Shown piece after piece: positions 45,925 through 57,170 of a stretch of DNA of 64,000 nt. The stretch's first letter is position 1. Each line of letters starts with the position of its first letter. Both the position numbers and the translations under genes were made by a program. The stretch is from NCBI RefSeq assembly GCF_016545825.1, contig NC_052619.1, positions 66,846,115 to 66,910,114 of the forward strand, given 5' to 3'. This stretch comes from Eucalyptus grandis (taxonomy: Eukaryota; Streptophyta; Magnoliopsida; Myrtales; Myrtaceae). Under the pieces are notes generated by a model. The model saw only the letters and a list, made by a program, of their open reading frames with translations. It was not told the DNA's origin and ran no database searches.

Positions 45925-47400
45925 CTAATTTTCAAATCAGAAGCTTCCCATAGCATTTCGGTGGAAAGCTGAAAGCTTAGACATTGGACAACATTGTAGG
46001 GAACATCATGGCCAGTAGCTCAATTGCGTTCACAATTCCGAAACAGTATAATGTAGGAGGCTACTAAAAAAATTCACAGGATTCTTGTATAGAGACAATA
46101 GCGGCAGTATGGCTTTTAGAGGGCCCTTCAAGCAATCGGGGGAGGCGCCGAGTACATAGACGAGGCATTCCCGGGAATGAAAGCCTATTCACTCGTGCTC
46201 TGGAACTCCAACACTTCGGTTGAAGAAAAAAGGTTCGGGAAGGGACAACAAAATAGGGCGATGCTTAGGAATCCAAGTCGTTTGAATTGGTTGGAAGTGC
46301 CAACGGCTTTCAAAGGACGAGTAAGGGACGGGAAGGGGGAGGCTCTTGAAAGCAAACGAGACTAGAAATAACATGGGATGAATAGAGATTCTCTTATGAC
46401 TCAATGGTAAGGCAACAAGAGATGGATTCCCTTTCTTTTGAATCAAAGTAAGTCGCGACCGTTGTATTTGAGTCAGCCGGGGGAAGCTACCACTTTGTAG
46501 ACAGCTTCGCTTCCTCGTCTTGAGGGGTGTTCGAGAAGAAACTGATTGCCCTGAAGCAAGCAACTTCACTCCAAGCAAGGTAAGGTAAGTATGGAATTGA
46601 GACAGGGAAGGCAAGGAAATGAAACAGTTAATTTAATGTCCCAGTACTAGTGGGGCGGGGTTTAACACTATATAAGGGCCAGGGAAAGCGAAAGAATGCC
46701 TTTACACCTCCTTTACTTACTTTTGTTGAAAGCACTAGGCTAGGCACCTGTTAAAAGAAAAAGAAATTATAAGCTTGGAGGCAGGGACTCGTGAATCGTC
46801 CATGATCTTTTTTAACACAAGTTAGCTTCGGCGATCTTTGGCTTGCCCGGCGTTTCCTTGGAGCCCCCGAAGTGACTAGGATATGAATTAAGAGACAAAA
46901 AGACAAAAAACATGCGGATAGACATGCCATGCAAACGAGACATCCAGGCCTCTCGAGAAAAAGAGATGCGATGTATGTTGTGGACTTTTTAAGCATATAT
47001 TTCGGCGAACAAGATAGCGATCGAACGGGAGATACCCTAATCGTTCTCGAAGCAAGACGTTTTCATCTACCGTAGTCAACCAATACGTCCAAATCTCATT
47101 ATCGTGTGGGTAAAAATGAGCGCATTTTCCCTCGTGGGGGACCCGCCCCCATGTCCAGGCCATCGGATTAACATGGACCTATACATGATCATAGAAGAGA
47201 AATTGCATTATGAATCATGAACCATCCCTCAGGGAAGAAATTGATACCCAAGCAAGGATTTGCCTCCTTAGTTCCGCCTAACGTACCAACGGTAAAAATC
47301 GGAAGGCGCCAAATTTAGGGTACGCTCCTAGGTTCAAACTTCAGGGGTACGGCAGAAACTTCACAGAACTTTCCCAAAGTTTCAAAGCCATAGGGAAGAA
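45925..47400. other. probable nuclear mitochondrial DNA insert, right part
   Basis: Same style as 44,225-45,227: GGGAAG and AAAGCAAGG-type words, even base composition, and few long A/T runs. On the minus strand an unrecognised 91-codon frame lies at 46888-47163 (MAWTWGRVPHEGKCAHFYP...) and a 141-codon frame at 46189-46614; neither matches a mitochondrial gene that I know. The right boundary near 47,400-47,470 is where AT-rich nuclear-type DNA resumes. Confidence 0.4.
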
Positions 47401-47470
47401 AGTACTTCCCTTCAAAACGAGTGCTCTTTTTTGGCATTAGAAAGATAACTGGGGCACTCTAATTTCTCTC

Positions 47471-48045
47471 TTTTAAAACAAAAATTCATTTGTTAATTTT
47501 TCTTTAATCCCAAAAATAAATTTAGAACAGAAATAAAAAAACAAAAGAATTTTATTTCTTATTCTCGGAACAACTCAAGAAACAAATCTTGTCTTGTCTT
47601 TTCTTTTTTTCTTTTCTTCCTTTTTCTCTTCCTCTTCTTTCCTAGCCGATAAAGGGTTTTAACTTACAAAAAATATTTGAAGTCATACCAAACGCATTTC
47701 TATTTCGAGACTGGAAATTTTGTACGGTTACCAAACGCCTTTCAAATTTTCATTTTGGCAACCGAGAGTTCATTAGAAACTGCTCTCTCTAGACTGCAGG
47801 CACCTCGGACACTACTCGAATCTCGATGATATGCTTTTGAAAAAATTTCAAATTATTGATACATCGAGACGCCTTTTGATCTCTCCTCTTTGTTTTCATC
47901 AAAGCTATTTTATTGCACATTTGGTCCTTAAAAACACTTGAACAAAGAGAAGGGAATATCCTAAAACCAATAAATTAATGTTACAGACAAATAAACAGAC
48001 AAACTGCCTGCCTGGAAGTGAGAAGCTGAAATTCATATCGAACGC
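47471..48045. other. intergenic and 3' UTR of the SSP4-like gene
   Basis: AT-rich DNA with pyrimidine runs near 47,590-47,640. The part adjoining 48,045 is the expected 3' UTR of the minus-strand phosphatase gene. No other gene seen. Confidence 0.45.
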
Positions 48046-51000
48046 TCACCTTTCGAAAGGATCGGCCCTCCTTGTGTTTAGAGGATAGGCAGCGGCAGCT
48101 ATTTTCTCCCGGAGATTGTATTTCTTTGCGATAAAAGGCCGGACATCTTCAACACCAACTAAGCTTTCCAAAAATGGCAGTAACCGGAGCAACTCTTGAT
48201 CCGATTGATCGTCAAACCAGCTCTCGATGGGTATTCCATTGTCCACTTGGAATCCAAATGCCTGAGAAGAAAGAAAAAAGCAAAAGAATAAGAGATTGAG
48301 ATGAAAAGGTAGAAAGTAAAATAACTGGACCGACTAAACTAATGTCCTGGTTCTACGAAAAAAGATAAACAAACTAATGTCAGTTAACAGGTAATAGCAG
48401 AATTGTGACTTACCATAAAGAGCAGCTTTAATTGATCTCTGTTTTTTTTTTTTTTTTTGCTTCTGATAAGCAACATGTACACAGCGATTAGGCATTACAG
48501 AACTAACTCCATTTTTAGATTAAGTCAGCATAATCTGTTAAAAACAGGGAAAATATGGGCGTTTCATGAAGTTGGATGATATATGAAGTTCTCTCTATAG
48601 TTGAAGTATGAATGACCATTCAGAAGAAGCAGCCAATCTCATACTGAGCTATCAAAACCCTAATTAACCAGCGTATGTGTATCTGTTGCATAGTCAATGG
48701 GTGTTGCTTCTCAAACTCAACACATGAAAACAGGATAGTAGCATCATGAAATAATTGTACTACATAAATACATCAGAAGCAGCAAGAAAAGGATGACTTT
48801 TCATTTTTCTCTTAGAATGTTCTAAATCATTGCTCAAAAGTTCAAGCAAGAAAAATTTATCATTTAAGGCTCTACTTGTTTCACGGAAAATGAATTATTT
48901 GAAAAGAATTTTCCAAAAACAATCACTTATATCACTTACAAAAATAAATGAACGAAAAATAGTTTCATTGTCAAAGAAAACGTTTACACATAATTGTTGT
49001 CAATAATGAAAACATTTTCCACTAACTAATTATTTCAAACGATCATCTTTAGGAAAATATTTTGCGAATCATCCGCTAAACAGATGGAGCTTAAGATTAA
49101 GCAACAGCATCTCATGCTTCATTTTCAGGATATCTTGCATCAGAAAATGGTATAGTACCTCCACCAAATGCAGCCACTCTTTAAGTTGCCAATTGAGTGA
49201 TTTCTAGGGATCACATTGAAGCAGACAGAATACAGGCCAAATATGATATTATCACCAATTTTATAAACTCTTGCATCGGAGGCATAAAATCATTGAAAGC
49301 ATTCTAACAAAGTAATGATGGTACATCATAATACCTGTGGAGAATTATCAATGATAATGACACGTGCCAGGTCACGACCGAGGACGGATAAGTCTTTTAG
49401 GTAATTTCCCTCCACATAAACACAGGAATCACGATAGACTCGGTGACGAAATACTTTCCTTTTCGGGTCTAGCACATTGAGAAGCTGTTCCGCATATATA
49501 CTCTGACTAGCTGTGAATATTATTATCTCAAAAAGACCGGAGACTCTCTCCATAAAGTCTCTTAGATGAGGACGGCAACGAACATAGACAGTGTGCTCTT
49601 GAAGATTAAAATTAACTGGAAACGTAAAATCTGCATCCTCACAAGGTTCTAGTGTGGAATGCACCAAAGTTTCTGCAAAATTCAAGAAGTCAAACAAAGA
49701 TGAGCTAAATCACAGTAAGTGTTGTGATTTAACAAACATTAATCAGCACCAACATAACAAGCTAAATCAGTTAAGAACATCCATGTGGTGAGAGAAAATT
49801 GGTGATCCTCAACTACTAAAGAGGAATGACTGACCAATGCATTCTTTCATTCTACAGTAAAGCAAAAGTAATGACCAGAAGGGCGAGGAAGTTATATGAA
49901 AGTCCAAGCCAGTAGTGCCTTGGTACCAACTTCTTAGCAAAATTGAAGTTGTCCACGGACCATTGTTGAATAAAATGTACTAACCGATAACTGCTGGAGT
50001 ATCAAGAAAGACACCATTGATGATGCGGTGGACATTAGAGGGTGCATTACCAGAGACATTTGTTGAGAAGTAAAAACTTATGACTTTCGAAACTTCTATT
50101 GAAATGAGAGAACCGGCTCTTTTATTTCTAAATTAAAGCAGCCACATGATCTGAAAGTAATGTACAGTAGCGACAGACAACTGAAACTGATAGTATTGGT
50201 TTTAAATAATTTACAAATAGGTAAACTTGCTGACACCAAGTTGAATGGTTTACTTACCATCCAAGTCCAAAACAAGAGTGGTAGAAGGACAACTTCGAGT
50301 CTGCTTAGGTAGTAACATTCGCCGAAAGGTTGGGACAACGGAGGACAAGGCTGGCAAGTTTTTTATGAAAAAATATGGGTCAAAGTCATCAAGCTCATCA
50401 TAATCATCATCCTCCACACATACGTCTGTTGTAATAGTGTCTTGACCATGCTCATCAACACATTCAAGCTTGGAGTTTTTCATGGCAAAATATATGGCCG
50501 AAACTTCAGATGAAAGGCTGGCTCCTTCAATATCCATACTGTACTGAGAACTTAAAGCATTAGTATCCAGACTAACCATCATATCACCATTGTTCGCATC
50601 TGAATTTTCTGAGCACATATTTTGGTCCATCTCCACATAATTTGAGTGAGTCATACTCATTGAAGTTGAGTTATTCTCACAAATACTCTTCTCTTCCACA
50701 GAATAGCACCCTGACGTTTCATGAACAACACAACCATTCTGCACATCAACTTGCAACTGCTCTGTGCTACACCGATGATTTATTTCTTGCTCAATTTGAT
50801 AGAACTTGACATTGTTTTCTAGAGAAATGTAGAAGACAAATATTAGAGAATGAAGTTTGAAGTTCTAGAAAAAAATACAATGACCATTGACAATCAACAA
50901 AGAACATATTAAATTAATCTCATGTATCGGAAGATATATAATTTTTCCATCTACCTTCATCAGCAAGCTCCCTGTCACCATTTCTAGCTGAATGAAAAAC

Positions 51001-53399
51001 AGGAGAAAAAATAGTCTCCAAAACAAGATGAGCAGCTCCCTCTTGAGGACCCTGATACAAAATCATTCGAAGTATTCAAACAAGAGTACACATGACAGTC
51101 GATCATGTTGCAGAGCAATTATACTATTGTAGTCAAAAGTCAGAACTATACAAGTCAAATGGGAAAAGTTGAAAGAGGGAAGAGAAGCAGCAATTCAACT
51201 GCAACAAAGTTAAGAGTGATACAAAGAAAAGATCAACGTGTCAAATCCTGTTTACTATGACCAGAATAAATTCCACCAGAGCAGAAACAGAAACATAAAT
51301 TTTCCAGACGGTGGAGCTTCAGAGCTAAAATGAAAGTTATTGCCCCTTTCCATCATGCCTCCTTTTTCTTTTCTCTATTTCGTCCAGCAAGCAAGAAAAT
51401 ATTTCTAATCCATATTACCACTACATGTATTAAAAAACAAGACAACAGCTATCCTGAGGCCCCTAACAATTAAAAAACAAGACAACAGCTATCCTGATGC
51501 CCTAACAAAGACACTTCCAGGAGAATAAAGAAAAGCCACCTTTCTCTACACAGGAATGCAGGTCTGCACAATGCAAATGCTAGTAGCAATTACCTTGCAA
51601 TCGAAAGAAACATCCTCAGTCACATCACAGTCCAAACAAGCATCTGAACTGAACCTGCTTCTTGTATTCACACTCTTCAAAGCTAGGGAAGTATCGTTCT
51701 TCTTCTGAGGAACACCAGCTAAAGTAACAGCAAGAAAGTCCGCAATTACTTAAATGACAAGAACTTTCTAATCATTTTTATACCAAATTGAATGTTCACA
51801 ATACAGCACACTGAATGCTCACAAAGTCAAGAGTACATTAGCTGACAAGGCTGATGCTTGAGTGAATAAACATGGAACACAAAGTTAGTGCCATGATGAT
51901 TTTAATATAAAACAGACTCCTTCTATAACTTTATGAAAGAAATTGTGATGTAGTTGCTAGCAAATACAAGTACTACGTTCTTTCAAGGGGAAAATTGCAC
52001 CACAAGTCCTAAACCTTATGTACAGAATGCAATCAAATCTTTAACCATTCAATTGGTCCAATTAAGTCCAAACCCTTTATCAAAAAGTGCAATTGAATAC
52101 TAATCCTTTTAATCGGTTCAATTCAATCCTAAACATTCATTGAAAAGAGCAATTAAGTTCTAAAACTTATTCAGAAGTGCAATTTGAAAATGCCACTTTG
52201 ACAAGACTTGATTGCATTTTTTGAAAAATGTTTAGGACTTAATTGAACCAATTGAAAGATTTAGGACTTGATTGCATTTCGTACACAAGATTAGGACTTT
52301 CGATGCATTTTTCCCAACTTTAAAGGATAGCCTAGAAGTTTGCAAACCACAACCACATATGAGCCTTGTTACTCTTAAGTGGACTCACTCTGTGAACCAT
52401 TTAAACACGTTGCCTTAATGTTCAAAAACACCACATCACATGACCATAATATCTACAATCCGGAACAAATTATTAAAATCAAGATACTTTACATTACATA
52501 ATTTGATTGGATTAACAACAATTTGGTAATGAAACATTGGTGATTTAATGGTATTATAAGATGTCTGCACAGGGTGTAACTTTAAAGACTGCTTCGCTGT
52601 CTTTTAAATATATATTAGTCATCTTTAACGGTGTGCTATTTCTCAATGCACGTGTATTTAATTCCTCAAAGTTTTATAACAAGTAATGAACTCAACAAAA
52701 ATGTTATCAATACACTGCATAATCACTATACACCAACCAAATCGATCTTACTAGATAAGTGTAGGTATAAAATAACAAAACAAATATACAAGGATCATAA
52801 GTAGTAAAAAAAAGTTCATAATTGAATAAATCAAATATACAAGGATCATGCAGCATCTTTTCCTTTTCTGTTGTAGCACGGCAGTGTTTCTACAGGAAGT
52901 AACCTTATGATAATACTGAATGGTGATTTTATTCTCTTTAACAGCGGCATTCTTCCATTGTGTTTTTACTGGATGTGATATGACTAATACTTCTTGAATA
53001 GAACACTGCAAACTGATGAGAAGATATGAAACGAGTTATTTTAATCCAATTGCAAAGGGTGTTCACCATAGCTCTCAAATGACCAGTAAAACTTTGAAAA
53101 GGAATCGCTTCTCTATCAATTGGCCAGAGATAATTCACAAAATTAAATTCATTTATAAGGCAATAGACACAACATCCAAACTCAAGGCAACCTTGTACCT
53201 TCTTAACCACGCAGCAGGTAAACAAGGACAACTTACAGTTCCGTTGCCTTCTAGGCGAGGATGTAATCAGCTGCGATGCTTTCTTATCAGCTATTTGCGC
53301 ATTTTCAGAAGATGACTTCTGAGATCTTGATACTCTAGGACTGGCATGATCTCTAGCAGCGATTCTTGCAGATCCTTTTCTCTTGTTTTGCATCGTCAT
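48046..53399 (-). CDS. SCP1-like small CTD phosphatase (SSP4 type, FCP1-like/HAD family)
   Basis: Six coding exons join in frame on the minus strand: 53399-53237, 51718-51594, 51051-50955, 50818-50258, 49672-49335 and 48261-48046, all with GT-AG introns, giving 499 residues (497 if the second ATG at 53393 is used). The N-terminus is basic and Ser-rich. The middle is acidic ([17 protein letters not shown]), as in plant SSP4 and animal CTDSPL2. The FCP1-homology domain spans about 305-470: the catalytic motif LVLDLDETLVH (nucleophile D313, D315), then [36 protein letters not shown], and [21 protein letters not shown]. It should remove phosphate from Ser residues of the RNA polymerase II C-terminal domain, in the nucleus. 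Slightly longer than Arabidopsis SSP4. Introns hold two transposon remnants. All key residues are present. Confidence 0.93.
48866..49092. mobile_element. MITE-like insertion in the last intron of the SSP4-like gene
   Basis: The left end (GGCTCTACTTGTTTCACGGA) pairs imperfectly with the right end read in reverse (AGCTCCATCTGTTTAGCGGA), and inner parts have AAAATTTTCC-type words in both senses. Length and end style resemble hAT-type MITEs. TTAAG occurs on both sides, but its status as target duplication is unsure. Confidence 0.45.
51988..52316. mobile_element. fold-back element in the first coding intron of the SSP4-like gene
   Basis: Left arm: GGGAAAATTGCACCACAAGT, then units such as GTCCAATTAAGTCCAAACC. 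Right arm in reverse complement: GGGAAAAATGCATCGAAAGT and CAATTAAGTCCTAAACA. Same layout and sub-repeat type as the Mutator-like element at 45,228 but without the GC-rich core. Flanks CTTTCAAG and CTTTAAAG may be a worn target duplication. Confidence 0.6.
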
Positions 53400-55000
53400 A
53401 CCAGGTAGAATTCCCCAGTGTGATATGCCACTTCCACCTTAGAGAAAATACTTGAGAAACAGTCTCCTCCGTTCCCAGACTTAAGAAATAAGTGCTGTAT
53501 TGGTTGGGTCCGAAGAATCTTGCGAAAACTACTAACTGCAACAATTGACGATATATCAATCGTCAAACGCAAGATTAGATAAGGATATGGAAAACTTCAG
53601 CCCTTCTCCACAATAAAATCAAAAGAGAAACAATAATCTGCCTCCCACTTTCTTATATCTTAAAAGACAATTTCTGTGAAATAGATACTCTAGGCGGGTA
53701 AAATGGCTCACAATTGCTAGGATGGGAGACAAAACAGACTCAAAGTGTAAAATTGAGAGAATTAAAGGTACTTGTCATAGCACGACCACAAGTTTCGGGT
53801 GAAACCCAACAAAGGTCAAGGGGTTCACAGTTTAGGTATCCTAATGCTGCTGGAACTGTAGAGCTTGAATGAAATAAAAAGAAATGGCTCCTTAGCACAA
53901 ATAATTTTTCCATTGCAATAATTGTCTCCAACAAATATTCCAAATGATACGATTATATCATAAGTAGCAAGAAGTGAACATTCCTTAGAAGCAAGGTATT
54001 GACATGTAACTAACAGTCCATAGCACGGTCAAGAATAGCATTTTTTTAACTAACAATTTAATCGATAGGTGGAAGTTATTGAGAATACACCACACGGTAC
54101 ATGACAGAGATGCTTACATAAAACCAGGTTGACAAGGTTCTCCGAGCTCAAATAACGAACTTAGATTACGAGATCAACAAGAAATATCAATAAATATTCG
54201 ACAAAGATGTTGAACGTTAGAAGGGAAACAAGCCACAAAGCCTGCCCAAACCAAGTCTCTCCATCCGGAACACGTCGACCACTCGCCTCGAATTCAAAAT
54301 GAGTCAGCTTCGACGCATCTAAAACTCAAGCACGCGAGCAGGCAATTGCTCAGCTCGGCGTTTCCACAGTAAGCTACAACCGAAACCCTAGGCGACAGGA
54401 CACCGAACACTCTCGCGACAGCTCGAAGCATGCAGCTCCAAACTCTCTCATTTCCAGCTAAACCAGCCTCAATTCGATCACACAACCCCCGCATCGAGCT
54501 CGAACAGCGGAAACGAAGAACGAGCCCGACCAGATCGCCGAGCTCCGAGCCAAATCGCGCGCGGCAGCGAAATCCCCCAACCGTCGCAACCGACGCAAAC
54601 ACGAAGAAAAAACGCGCAAGCGGCAGCTGAAAAGAGCGGCGAACCTGAGCCGACGCGCGCTCGGATCGCCAGAATCGCCGTGCTCGGAGGCCGAAAGGAG
54701 TACAAAACCACGAGGACCGGGAAGCCGGAGAAGGCCGTCCCCCTGCCGGAGAAAGCCGGAGCGATTTCAGTTCCGCCGGCGCCGGAAGCGAGCGAGGGAC
54801 GCGGAGCTGGAGCCGAGCCGGAAGCCCTAGCCAGTAGAGGAACAGAGTGAGCGGAAAGAGGAGGCTTGCTCGATTTGGATTTCCCGAAGTTTTTCCCTCC
54901 AAAGAGACGAAGGAGAGGGAAACGAAAAAACCAGAGGGAGGGAGAGGGAGAGAGAGGGAGAGAGAGAGAGAGAGAGAGAGAGGGGGCGGAAATGAAATTT
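53400..55000 (-). promoter_or_regulatory. 5' leader and promoter region of the SSP4-like gene
   Basis: On the minus strand a GC- and CT-rich block at about 54,290-54,900 looks like a noncoding first exon and its surroundings; GCTCAG|GTTCGCC near 54,640 could be a leader-intron donor and TTCTCTAAG|GTGG near 53,440 its acceptor. A (GA)n tract lies upstream at 54,944-54,982. A 202-codon frame (54294-54902) falls inside this block and is probably not translated. Confidence 0.4.
54944..54982. repeat. (GA)n tract
   Basis: Imperfect then perfect GA/GGGA units just upstream of the putative first exon of the SSP4-like gene. GA/CT tracts near plant transcription starts may bind BBR/BPC factors. Confidence 0.85.
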
Positions 55001-55079
55001 TATCTTTTTTTAATCTTTTTTATTTTTTTTTTTTTTGTTTGTTTGTCCGAACGGAGGTGGATGAGCGTTGAATTTGAGT

Positions 55080-55857
55080 AGATCGCGGTTCGCTTTTTTT
55101 TTCCGGGTTTTCACACGGAGAGGGAATTTCAAAATGTAGATGCGATTTTTCCAGAATTTTGAGAAACTGTCCGTATACGGAGGCAGCCCGACGCGCTCGG
55201 GGGCCTCGGTCGGACGTCACGCGCTGGGATCCCGTGGACGCGTGTCCCGATTGACCTCCCGTTGAACCGACTTGAAGGGCCCGTGACAACGGCTGCTGCC
55301 TACTCGCGAAGCCCGCGCTTGGTGTGTAGTCTCGCTATCGCCATCATACGGTGACCTCCTCCTATGAGATTTATTTATCTATTTTCTACTTTTCCTAATA
55401 ACTTTCAACCTCTACTACCACCTAAATAGCAACCATATCGATACATGACGTGACATAAATGACACAATATGCTTATACGTTTTTTTTTTTTTTTTTTAAA
55501 TAAAGAATTTTGACATATTGGTATACGTTATTTTTATGTATACATGATAAATTATCATTTTTTATAATTATTTCAATCAAATTAATTTGATTCAAATTTG
55601 TTGATAGATAAATAATAATAAAAAGTCTAGATTGGGGTTTACACTAAAAATATTAATTTATTATTTATTAATATAATTCATTGTTTCAATTTGACAAATT
55701 CAATGACATTCCAATGATCAATAAAACTTAAAGGAAAAAATAAGAGCAATCCACATTTTGAACTCACTTGTTAGAGCATGTTAGAAGCAAGAGAAAAGAA
55801 AAACTTGGGGGATTGTGTGTTGTGAGAAGAAGAATACTAAATTTTCTTGTTGTCCCC

Positions 55858-55892
<35 letters not shown>

Positions 55893-57170
55893 ATATTTAC
55901 ATTTTAACCCCTTGTTTATTAAAAAACTTTAAAATTAACTCCATGTGTGTCTAAATCACGTGTCAAATAATGTTAAGAGAGTTAATCAAATGTTAGATTT
56001 TGAGTGTTGGATGTGTCAAACACGTGTCTGAGTATCCGACACGACATGAAGACTCTCGGAAAGTGTTGATACTTCCTAGACTATTAATTGAAGAAATGAT
56101 GGAGTATTTGGTAAGTATTTTGATATAACTTTCGTTCAGATGTGACATTGGGAATTCGGAAAGCCTAATGCTACTCCCATCCAACATTTTAAAATAGCAT
56201 TTATAGAATGATGAAATAGATTGAAATATTTTTTCCTTCCCAAATTGCCTTCACCAATTTTTTAGTTTTTTGGGTTTTGCCCCTCCTTGTAATTGTCCAT
56301 ATTATACATGCGAGGGTGGTCACACAAGGCCGGATCTAGCCAACAAAGGGATGGTGAGGGTCGCGTGACCCAGGCGACTTCTACCAAAGGTGTGTGACCC
56401 CAGGCAACGGTCCCTAGTTCATCGCTTGGGATCACTTGATGTTGTACAACCTTTGGCAGCCCTCGCCTAGGTCGCATGACTCTTGCTAAAGATCACCCGA
56501 GGTTAGGTGACCTCAGTCAACAGCCGCCAAAGCCAGATCCAGCTTATCGGCGGTTGTAGCCCTTCACTTGTTTTGGCAAAGGGTTCGAGTTATGTTTTAA
56601 TAAAAAAATGTGTATCATATAGCCAAAGCACATTGTAAATTATTTTTTTTAGCCAACAATTACTTGAAATTAATGTTCATTTGTAATGAATTTTTACCAA
56701 ACACAATTAGCATTTTCCTAAAGAGCTTTGACCTTCAATATTCATAGTACACCCAAAGTCCATTTGCGAAATTGAACCAAACCCGCCCATGGTCTCCCGT
56801 GCAACTGATGAGTTGTTTAGCTTCGCGGCGATGCATTGGGTGGAGGGGAGAGAAAAGTGCCTAGGACGAGGAGGACGATCGTCGAAGGCAACCGGACACG
56901 ACACGTAGTGACCAGAAGTGGTGAGTGGTGGTGAGCAGCAAGGAGATTGGGCTTTATTGGCTAGGGGTGCGCAAGATGTTGTTCGATATTACTATGAGAG
57001 TATTTCTTTTTAAAAGGGTTTAATCTGGTCTTTTTAAGTGGTAGGATTAAGGCTGCTATGCAAAGATGTGTTTTAGATTTAAAAAAAAATACAAAATGAT
57101 AATAAACATGCAAAAAGAGAGGATTATTTTTAGCCCTGACCTCAATTGAGAATATAATGATTTTCATAAA
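55080..57170. other. gene-less AT-rich stretch
   Basis: Contains a (ATT)n microsatellite at 55,861-55,890 and a GC-richer patch at 56,310-56,560 with repeated GTGACC and GTCGC words, similar in style to the cores of the fold-back elements. No gene recognised. Confidence 0.4.
55861..55890. repeat. (ATT)n microsatellite
   Basis: Ten perfect ATT units. Confidence 0.9.

Noticed and set aside
46189..46614. 141-codon minus-strand frame in the mitochondrial-like block
   Set aside because: Not a known mitochondrial gene; chance open frames are common in organelle-derived spacer DNA.
54294..54902. 202-codon minus-strand frame
   Set aside because: Lies in the probable noncoding leader of the SSP4-like gene, has no domain, and composition explains its length.
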